A stretch of 6,424 bases of DNA from Deltaproteobacteria bacterium (GTDB taxonomy: Bacteria; Bdellovibrionota; UBA1018; UBA923), in NCBI GenBank assembly GCA_016194795.1, contig JACQAX010000329.1, positions 1 to 6,424 on the forward strand. Reading direction: 5' to 3'. A model generated the notes under the pieces. It saw nothing but the letters and a program-made list of their open reading frames with translations. It was not told the origin of the DNA and did no database searches. How positions within the stretch are numbered: the first letter of the stretch is position 1; every line of letters starts with the position of its first letter. The position numbers and the translations under genes are program-made. Below are positions 1 through 6,055 of the stretch, one piece after another.

Positions 1-284
1 TAGGGGCCGATCTGGATCTTGTCGCTGGGGTTGAGGGTCGCCTGGACGGTGCGCTTGCCGTTGACGACGATGCCCGTCTCGCTCGCGAGGTCATAGACGA
101 CGGGCTTGCCGTCGATGCCGCTCACCTCGAGGATCGCGTGCACGGGGCTGACCGAGGCGTCGTCGAGCTTGAGGTCGCTCGAGGTGGCGGAGCCGATGAC
201 GGCGCGCTTCTTGTGCAGCCGGAAGACCTTCTCGCCGGACGCGTTCATGCTCTGCACCGTAAGGACTACGACCTTGTCGCTCAT
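1..284 (-). CDS. gltG: FHA-domain protein, N-terminal part (GltG-like); 3' end outside window
   Basis: The first 94 residues of a gene that runs off the left edge. ATG at 284-282 overlaps the preceding TGA (283-281) as ATGA, which points to coupled translation; only a weak GGTGAT lies upstream. There is no signal peptide, so this end is cytoplasmic. The domain spans residues 4-94: RAVIGSATSSDLKLDD (27-42), the SxxH signature as S46-P-V-H49, DLASETGIVVNG (65-76) and SDKIQIG (87-93), the usual FHA order. The Arg normally after the first Gly is Ser32 and the Asn of the NGT motif is Thr70. As I recall it, Myxococcus GltG has an N-terminal FHA domain, one membrane helix and a periplasmic TonB-like C-terminus; only the first part can be checked here. 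Context makes GltG the best guess. A standalone FHA protein or another multidomain regulator is possible. Confidence 0.75.
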   Translation of the reverse strand, partial: MSDKVVVLTVQSMNASGEKVFRLHKKRAVIGSATSSDLKLDDASVSPVHAILEVSGIDGKPVVYDLASETGIVVNGKRTVQATLNPSDKIQIGP

Positions 285-619
285 CTGATCATCACCGTGT
301 CGCGCAGCATTTCTTTGTGGAAGTTCTTGCGGCGCTCGATCAGGTTCTTGCCCGGGCTGCTCGGGCGCACCGTGAAATAAAACTCGCTGGGGTTTTTCAC
401 ATCGCCTTCGATGAGCGAGTCGTCGAAGTCGACCATGTTCTTCTTCTTGTAAACGACGGTCTTGCCTTCCTCATGGACGATCTTCTCGCCGGTGCCGCGC
501 ACGACGGGGCCGTCTCGAAAGCGGCTCTTCTTGCGCCGGCTGTCGGCGCCGGAAGCGGCACTCGTCGCAAGCGTGAAGACGGCGGCGAACGTCAGGACGA
601 CAGCGAGATATCGGTTCAC
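281..619 (-). CDS. Small exported basic protein, CglF/GltF-like gliding motility factor
   Basis: 112 residues. The start is GTG at 619, fixed by a GGAGGA Shine-Dalgarno five bases upstream and by a GTGA overlap with the stop of the preceding gene. Signal peptide: R3, hydrophobic 5-19, cleavage probably after A22 or G24, giving a mature protein of about 90 residues. The mature part begins with a strongly basic run (SRRKKSRFR, 27-35), then has VVYKKKNMVDFDDSLIEGD (55-73) and ends with KNLIERRKNFHKEML (91-105). I associate a KKK-x(3)-DF-x(4)-EG block followed by a Phe/His/Glu-rich tail with the small CglF-type proteins of myxobacteria and related proteins in Bdellovibrio-like bacteria. Its place between a GltD-like gene and an FHA gene matches GltF between the GltD/E and GltG genes of Myxococcus. 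The molecular role is unknown; a periplasmic connector in the Glt complex is inferred. No cysteine and no transmembrane segment beyond the signal. Confidence 0.7.
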   Translation of the reverse strand: MNRYLAVVLTFAAVFTLATSAASGADSRRKKSRFRDGPVVRGTGEKIVHEEGKTVVYKKKNMVDFDDSLIEGDVKNPSEFYFTVRPSSPGKNLIERRKNFHKEMLRDTVMIR

Positions 620-3600
620 TTGGCTCCTCCGAAAACCGCATACGCCAGGTCAGCCTGCGCTTTTTCCAACGCGCCGAGCCCGGCGGCTCTATCCTTGAGC
701 AGATCCAACGCCTTTTCCTTCTGGCCCTTGTCCCCGCTCAACCCTGCCCATACGCTCCAATTGTACCAGAGCGTGAACCGCTTGCCAGATTCCGCATCGA
801 TTTCCTGAAGCTTGGTCCCGGCCTGCGCGAGCTGGCCCGAGCCGAGCAGGGCGACGGCGAGGGCTTCCTGCACCTCCCTGTCCTGCGGGAAACGCCCGCC
901 CAGAGCGCGAAGGTGGTCGAGCGCCGGACCGAAGTGGTGGAACGCGAGCAGCGACTTGGCCAGGTTGAGCTTGATGTCGCGGCTGAACTCGGCAGTTTCT
1001 GCAGCCCGATTGAATCCCTGGGTCGCCTCGACCGGCTGGTTGTCGAGAAAGAGCGTGACCGAGAGGTTGCAGAGGGCGGCCGCGCTCTTCGGGTTGAGCG
1101 AAAGCGCCTGCTCGTAGAGGAGGCGCGAGAGCCGGAGGCGGCCGGCCAAGGCTTCGAGGTTCCCGAACTCGACCCAGGTGTCGACGGACTTGGGGTTCTG
1201 GGCGAGCTTCGCGGCGATCTGAGCGCGCCACGAGTGGTCGGGGCGGCGCAGATCGGCCGCGTCGGCCTCGACGACCTGGCCCGAGAGCTTGAGGGCGCTC
1301 TGCCGGTTGCCCTCGTCGCCGGTGACCATCGAATAATGCGCGGGCGGATACTCGCGCGGCGAGCGGCGCGCGGGCCGCTGCGTGAGCGCGACGTAGGTCG
1401 GAGTCGTCACGCCGAGCTGCAGCCCCTTCTGGTAGCCCTGCTTGAGATACTCGACGGCTCGGCTCGCCATCGGCTGGGAGACCCCTTGGAGGCCCCGGCG
1501 GTACGCGGCCACCTGGTCGCCTTGAAGCCGCGACGGCACGGGCGCGCGATCCAGCTCGGCGGCGAACGCCGAGAAGATGTCGTAAAGCCGCTCGAGCGCG
1601 GCGATGCCCCACTCGCCGTCGCCGTACGCGACGACCGAGGTGTAACGAGTGACGAGGCTCTCGAGATCGGAGAGCTTCTTGCGCGTGACGGCCTTGAGCC
1701 GCTCCTCCGGAAGCTCGAGCTTGAGCGCGGCGACCTGATTGAAGTACGGCTCGACGAGGAGGACCGCGGCATGAGCCGCGAAGTTGCGCTCTCGCCGGTC
1801 GCCGCCCCGGGTGGCGTTCTTGCCATGGGAAACGGCGCGCGAGGCCTCTTCGTAATACATCCCGGCCTTGCGTCCCTCGTGGATCTGCAGATAGATCTGC
1901 CCGAGCATGAAGTTCGCCTCGGCCCGGCGCGTGCCGGTCGTCGAGCGCGACAGGTACGCCTTGAGCGCGCTTACCGCTTCCTGCTGGTGGCCGGCCTCGA
2001 GCTGCACGCGCGCGACGTCCAGCGCGAGGTCGTGGCAGCGCTCGTCGGCGGAGCCGCCGCCCGCCCCGTGGGTGCGCGCCGGCGTTCCGCCGCGGGAATG
2101 AGGGGTGGGCGCGGCCGCGCGGCGCTTGGCCTTGCGCACTCCGCCCTCGCAGAGCTCGCGCCACGCGCGCGAGCCGGTCAGGAAAGCGTTCGTCGGGTCT
2201 CCGGTGCCCCATTGCAGCGAGAAGGCCGTGAGCGCCGAGCTCAGGCGCTCGTCGCGCGAGTAGAAGTCGAGCTGCGAAAGCCTGGAGTAGAGCTTGGCCG
2301 CCTCGGCGAAGCGGCTTTTCCAGAGCTGCTGGGCGGCGAGGCGCTTGAGCTCGTCTTTCGGGCCCGCGCTCGCCGGGTTCTTCTGGAGAATTTTGAGATA
2401 CACGCGCACGGCCTCGTCGGTCTGGCCGGCGCGGTCGTAGTTGACGGCCGCGTTATTGAGGGCCTTGGACACGACCTCGGCGTCTTTCGAGCTTTCGGCG
2501 AGCCGCTCGTACTGCGCGGCGGTCTTGGCGAAGTCGGCCGCGCCGCTCGCGCCCTGCTCCTCGCGCGTGACCTCGGTGAAGGCCTTGCGGTCGACGATGG
2601 CTCGCAGGTAGCGGCCAAGGTCGCCCTTCTTGTCGGCGCCGATGAGCGCTCCGTTGGCGAGATAGAGCTGGGCCTGCTTGACGGCGTCGTCCTCTTTCTT
2701 GCGCTTCATGAGATCGGCCACGAGGTCATGGGCCGCCTCGGCCGCCTCCGGGCGCGAGGGGTACTTCGCGACGAGCTCGCCGAGCGCATCGCGGGCCTCG
2801 CCGCTCAGGCCCTCGGGCCCCGACTTGCTCGCGGCGAGACGCGCCCGCTTGTAGCGCAGCTCGATGACGAGCTTGTCGTCGGGGAACTGCTGCTCGAACT
2901 CGCCGGCCACGCGCAGGAAGTCGCCTTCGGCCTGCGCGTCGTTTTTACCCGAGGCGCGGGCGTGGTCGAGACGCTTGATGACGATGTTCATCAGCGCGGT
3001 ACCGGCCTCCTTGCGCATCTTCGTGTCGCCCTTGCCGGTGAGCGTTTTCTCGAGCTCGGCGGCGGCGGCGGCCTCGTTGCCGGAGGCGAGCAGCGCATCG
3101 GAGCGATAGGCCTCGATCTCGGTGCGCTCTTTCTCCTCTTTGTCGTTGGAGGGCTTGGAGAGGAACGCCCGGATGTAGAGCGCGTAGAGATCGGCGGCGC
3201 GCGCATACAGCTTGGCGGACTTCTTTTTGCGCGCCTCCTCGTGCACCTGGGTCGCGCGCCCGCGCAGATAGCTCTTGGTGCGCGCGTAGGTCGCCTGGCC
3301 GTCTTCGCCGCGAGCGGCGTCCGAGCCGTTCTTGGCGAAGAAGTCGACGAGCCGCTTGAGCGCGGCCTCTTCGCCCGCGCCGTCGCCGCGCTTGCGGTAA
3401 AGCTCGACGTTGCGGCCGAGCGTGTCGAGGATGAGATCCGGCCGCTTGTCGCCGTATTCGGCGATCAGGCTCTCGTTCACCTTCATCGCGAGCGCATAGT
3501 CGCCGCGATGCTCGTAGACGTTGGAAAGCTTGCCCAGCGCCTTCACGTAAACGTCGGCGCCGCCCGAGATGTTCGAGAAGTAATCGTGGGCTTCCTTGAA

Positions 3601-4410
3601 ACGGCCGCCTTCCGAAAAGAACATCACGATGTCGCCGAGGGCCTCGTCGCGCAGGCCGACGAACTTGTCTTCCTTGCCCGACACCTCGATCACCCGCTTC
3701 ATCGTGTCGAGGGCCTCGGTCTTGCGACGCATCTTGAAGTAGGCCCACGCCAGCTTGTAGAGCGTCCGCGGGTAGCTCGGCACCTTCGTGAACTGCGTGG
3801 CGCGCTCGTAGTACTTCAGCGCGACCGAGTATTTCTGTTTCTCGAAGGCGGTCTCGGCCAGGTTGCGGTAAGCCTCGGGAGCGTAGGCGCTGTTGGGGTA
3901 GCGCGTGGCGACGACCTCGAAGTACTTCGTCGCCTCCTTCTTGTTGCCCATCTCCTCGGCGTTGTAGCCGAGGAAGTAGTAGACCTCGTCCAGCTTGGCG
4001 AACTGGACGCGGCTCTTGAGAATTCCGAGGCAGGCCGCGGTGGCGGAGTGGAGCTGCTCGCGCGAGCGGTCGTGGTTGACGGACCGCTCCTTCACGCCTT
4101 GCTTGTAGAGGTTCTGGTGGATCTGGTTCTCTTTGAAAAAGTAGAAGCGGTATTTCTCGATGTACAGCTCGGCCAGGCGCAGGAGGATGTCGGGCCGGCG
4201 GTTCTCGGCGAAGCGGCGGCCGAGGACGATCTTGAGCTGGTTGATCTCCTGCTCGCGCACCTGGTTGATCTGCGCCTCCTCACCCGTCGTCACCGAGGAG
4301 AACTGGTCGGTGGAGTACGCGCGCGCGTCGCGCGGAGCACCCGCCGCTCCGACGGCGAGCGCGAACAACGCGGCGGCGATGCGGTGGCGGCCTAGCTTAC
4401 GATCCGCCAC
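616..4410 (-). CDS. gltD: Large periplasmic multi-TPR scaffold, GltD/AgmU-like
   Basis: 1264 residues, close to the roughly 1200 I recall for Myxococcus AgmU (GltD). GTG start at 4410, preceded by GGAG seven bases upstream inside the previous gene; the genes overlap by 14 bases. Signal peptide: basic residues 4-10, hydrophobic 11-25, ARA before Y32, so it is predicted exported. TPR or TPR-like repeats are clear at about 142-245 (GYNAEEMGNKKEATKYFEVV is the first), 290-318, 646-712, 795-860 and 1076-1205; long helical stretches link them. A Lys/Arg/Ala/Gly-rich low-complexity segment at 757-789 sits between C754 and C792. A Pro/Arg-rich linker lies at about 1010-1060, before the C-terminal TPR block. 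No catalytic motif is seen. TPR arrays bind proteins, so a scaffold joining outer- and inner-membrane parts of a gliding complex is inferred. TPR content and export are secure; the GltD assignment rests on size, the N-terminal pattern (EINQLKIVLGRR, 55-66) and neighbours. Confidence 0.8.
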   Translation of the reverse strand: MADRKLGRHRIAAALFALAVGAAGAPRDARAYSTDQFSSVTTGEEAQINQVREQEINQLKIVLGRRFAENRRPDILLRLAELYIEKYRFYFFKENQIHQNLYKQGVKERSVNHDRSREQLHSATAACLGILKSRVQFAKLDEVYYFLGYNAEEMGNKKEATKYFEVVATRYPNSAYAPEAYRNLAETAFEKQKYSVALKYYERATQFTKVPSYPRTLYKLAWAYFKMRRKTEALDTMKRVIEVSGKEDKFVGLRDEALGDIVMFFSEGGRFKEAHDYFSNISGGADVYVKALGKLSNVYEHRGDYALAMKVNESLIAEYGDKRPDLILDTLGRNVELYRKRGDGAGEEAALKRLVDFFAKNGSDAARGEDGQATYARTKSYLRGRATQVHEEARKKKSAKLYARAADLYALYIRAFLSKPSNDKEEKERTEIEAYRSDALLASGNEAAAAAELEKTLTGKGDTKMRKEAGTALMNIVIKRLDHARASGKNDAQAEGDFLRVAGEFEQQFPDDKLVIELRYKRARLAASKSGPEGLSGEARDALGELVAKYPSRPEAAEAAHDLVADLMKRKKEDDAVKQAQLYLANGALIGADKKGDLGRYLRAIVDRKAFTEVTREEQGASGAADFAKTAAQYERLAESSKDAEVVSKALNNAAVNYDRAGQTDEAVRVYLKILQKNPASAGPKDELKRLAAQQLWKSRFAEAAKLYSRLSQLDFYSRDERLSSALTAFSLQWGTGDPTNAFLTGSRAWRELCEGGVRKAKRRAAAPTPHSRGGTPARTHGAGGGSADERCHDLALDVARVQLEAGHQQEAVSALKAYLSRSTTGTRRAEANFMLGQIYLQIHEGRKAGMYYEEASRAVSHGKNATRGGDRRERNFAAHAAVLLVEPYFNQVAALKLELPEERLKAVTRKKLSDLESLVTRYTSVVAYGDGEWGIAALERLYDIFSAFAAELDRAPVPSRLQGDQVAAYRRGLQGVSQPMASRAVEYLKQGYQKGLQLGVTTPTYVALTQRPARRSPREYPPAHYSMVTGDEGNRQSALKLSGQVVEADAADLRRPDHSWRAQIAAKLAQNPKSVDTWVEFGNLEALAGRLRLSRLLYEQALSLNPKSAAALCNLSVTLFLDNQPVEATQGFNRAAETAEFSRDIKLNLAKSLLAFHHFGPALDHLRALGGRFPQDREVQEALAVALLGSGQLAQAGTKLQEIDAESGKRFTLWYNWSVWAGLSGDKGQKEKALDLLKDRAAGLGALEKAQADLAYAVFGGAK
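625..630 (-). promoter_or_regulatory. Ribosome binding site for the CglF-like gene
   Basis: GGAGGA reads on the minus strand at 630-625, five bases before the GTG at 619. It lies inside the last codons of the GltD-like gene (Gly-Gly-Ala-Lys-stop) and is the strongest Shine-Dalgarno in the window. It fixes the GTG as the start of the small gene. Confidence 0.8.
2035..2151 (-). other. Low-complexity, cysteine-bracketed insert in the GltD-like protein
   Basis: Codons for C754 to C792. The stretch between them is rich in Lys/Arg, then Ala/Pro, then Gly/Ser (pieces: RKAKRRAAAPTPHSRGG and HGAGGGSADE), with no helical pattern, while both flanks are TPR-like helices. In an exported protein the two cysteines could form a disulfide closing a 37-residue loop. 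This is a protein-level feature inside a gene, not a separate gene. Confidence 0.6.
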
Positions 4411-6055
4411 ACTGCGACTCCAGCGCGAATACGTAGTCTCCGAGCTCGTCGGCCCAGAACTCGCCGTTGAAGGTCCAGAAATACTGGTAGTCCTTGCGAC
4501 TGATGTCGCCGGCGCCCTTCTTGAGCACGCCCTCCTCGTCGGCGCTCATCACCGGCTTCTTCTCGAGCCGGAGCTTCGAGCGGTTGAGCATCTCGAGCTT
4601 GATGAACGACATCTTGTCGAGGTCGGTCACCAGATCCTGGTAGAGGTCGTAGAGGGAGTTGCGCACGAACAGCCCCCCGAGGAGACGCACCGTCTTGGAG
4701 CGCCAGCCGACCACTTTTTGAAGAAACGCGGCGAACCGGGGATGCCCTTTCGACGAGCCCAGGCGCGAAAGGCGCGCGGCCTCGCCGTAAACGGCGTGCT
4801 CCTGCGCGACCTGCGCGGCGAAATACGGCCCGCGCACGAAGCGGTTGATCGCGCGCGAGAGCATGTCGGTGGTGTGCAGCTTGCGGCGCAGCGCCTCCTT
4901 GGCGATGTTGTAGAAGGCGCCCATGTCGCGGTCGTGCGAGAGCAGGAAGTTCTTCATCTGGCCGCCCACGCCGGCGTAGCGGTTCTCGAACTCATGCACC
5001 GTCTTGTCGACGTCGTCGTAGTAGCACATGGCCAGGAAGCTCTGGGCGCGCAGCACGTCGACTTCGGGGTTAAAGACGAAGTTGAGGCTCGGACTGCGGT
5101 ACGTCACGAGCTTGCCGAGCGTGCGGTTGTAGTCGCCTTTGGCATAGGCGTTCCACGCCTGCTCGAAGAGGATGTCGGTCCAGACGAAGCTCGACTTGGG
5201 GATGTCGTCGTAGATCTCCTCGGCCTTGTCGAAGTGGCCGCCCTGGTAATGGGCGCGCGCGAGGCCCGCGGTGCAGCGCGCTTCGAGGTCGTTGTACTCC
5301 TGCCGGAGCGCTTTCGTGCCGCTGTGGCCGTGCGAGGCGAGGTTCTGGCACGACTCGAACGACGAGATCGCGTTCTGCGTCTGGCCGGTCATCGCGTACG
5401 CCGTCGCGCGCAGGTAGGCCGCCTGGGCGAGGATGCCGGAGCCCGAGCTCACGTGCGAGAGCGCGGCGAGCGCCTTGGCCGGGTCGCCTTTGAGGAGCTC
5501 GTCTTTTCCGAGGAAGTAGTAGAAGTGGTTCTTCGTCGAGCCGTCGTAGTCGGCCTCGGTGGTGCCGCGCACGATATAGGCGCGCAGGAGATCGCCGCCG
5601 GCGCTCTCCAGCATCTGCGGCAGGTAGGCCAGCACGCGGCGGATCGCGCCGCGATTGCCGCTTTTGAGCGTCTGGATGTAGAAGTAGCTGGCGGCGTTCG
5701 GGAAGCCCGCGCGGATGAGCTCTTCGGTCACGTGGCCGAGGGCCGTGTCGGTGTACTGGCTGTTGGCCGTATAGATGTTGAAGAACTGCGCGGCGGCGGC
5801 GTAATGCTCGCCCTGGTTCGAGAGGTTCTGGGCGTCGTGGAACGCCTGCTGGAGCGCGGCTGGCGTGTCGTAGGTGCCGGTATCGCTGTTTTGCGCGGGC
5901 GCGCGATCGGGCGCCGTGCCCGGCGCATCCGAGAAGTCGATCGCCGGCAGGCCTTCGAGCACGAGCTCGTCCGGCGTCGCCTTGCCGTCAGCGGCGTGCG
6001 CCGCCGCCACCGTAGCGAGGCAGAGCGCCAGCGTGGCCAGGTTCTTCGTCAACAC
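4397..6055 (-). CDS. gltC: Periplasmic TPR-like gliding motility protein, GltC-like
   Basis: 552 residues. The start is GTG at 6055: an in-frame TGA lies at 6061-6059, so only this GTG or the TTG after it can be used. Residues 1-21 form a Sec signal peptide (K4, hydrophobic 6-18, AHA before A22), so the protein is predicted periplasmic. Residues 22-60 are Pro/Ala/Asp-rich and probably flexible. Helical-repeat, TPR-like segments follow, clearest at 66-95, 177-235 and 255-345 (for example LARAHYQGGHFDKAEEIYDD and the AWNAYAKGDYNRTLGKL stretch). The C-terminal 200 residues are helical, ending in an aromatic/acidic block at 525-549 (FNGEFWADELGDYVFAL then C549) that I recall as typical of GltC-type proteins. 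Mature cysteines are C236, C261, C344 and C549. A barrel gene upstream and a GltD-like gene downstream fit GltC, which works with the GltA/B barrels in Myxococcus. GltE is the main alternative, but GltE is a lipoprotein and no lipobox is seen. Confidence 0.68.
   Translation of the reverse strand: MLTKNLATLALCLATVAAAHAADGKATPDELVLEGLPAIDFSDAPGTAPDRAPAQNSDTGTYDTPAALQQAFHDAQNLSNQGEHYAAAAQFFNIYTANSQYTDTALGHVTEELIRAGFPNAASYFYIQTLKSGNRGAIRRVLAYLPQMLESAGGDLLRAYIVRGTTEADYDGSTKNHFYYFLGKDELLKGDPAKALAALSHVSSGSGILAQAAYLRATAYAMTGQTQNAISSFESCQNLASHGHSGTKALRQEYNDLEARCTAGLARAHYQGGHFDKAEEIYDDIPKSSFVWTDILFEQAWNAYAKGDYNRTLGKLVTYRSPSLNFVFNPEVDVLRAQSFLAMCYYDDVDKTVHEFENRYAGVGGQMKNFLLSHDRDMGAFYNIAKEALRRKLHTTDMLSRAINRFVRGPYFAAQVAQEHAVYGEAARLSRLGSSKGHPRFAAFLQKVVGWRSKTVRLLGGLFVRNSLYDLYQDLVTDLDKMSFIKLEMLNRSKLRLEKKPVMSADEEGVLKKGAGDISRKDYQYFWTFNGEFWADELGDYVFALESQCGGS
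4418..4421 (-). promoter_or_regulatory. Ribosome binding site for the GltD-like gene
   Basis: GGAG reads on the minus strand at 4421-4418, seven bases before the GTG at 4410. It lies inside the Leu-Glu-Ser codons (546-548) near the end of the GltC-like gene. It supports the GTG start, after which a well-formed signal peptide begins. Confidence 0.6.

Noticed and set aside
317..808. A plus-strand open frame of 163 codons across the CglF-like gene and the end of the GltD-like gene.
   Set aside because: It is opposite two genes with signal peptide, ribosome site and coupled starts, and its product has no domain-like pattern.
1883..1900. Palindrome ATCTGCAGAT with a following AGATCTGC copy, as a possible operator or repeat.
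   Set aside because: It lies deep inside the GltD-like gene and follows from codons for a Leu-Gln-Ile-Tyr-Leu-Gln-Ile run. No promoter or gene start is nearby.
913..4395. A 1160-codon open frame on the plus strand, opposite the GltD-like gene.
   Set aside because: In GC-rich coding DNA the opposite strand often lacks stops. Its translation is a monotonous Leu/Val/Arg/Glu/Gly/Ala mix without domains or signal, while the minus frame has a signal peptide, TPRs and matched overlaps.
6020..6024. C12 of the GltC-like protein as a lipoprotein cysteine, which would favour GltE.
   Set aside because: The preceding residues are Leu-Ala-Leu, with Leu directly before Cys, and the Cys lies too early in the hydrophobic core. 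The AHA site before residue 22 fits signal peptidase I better.
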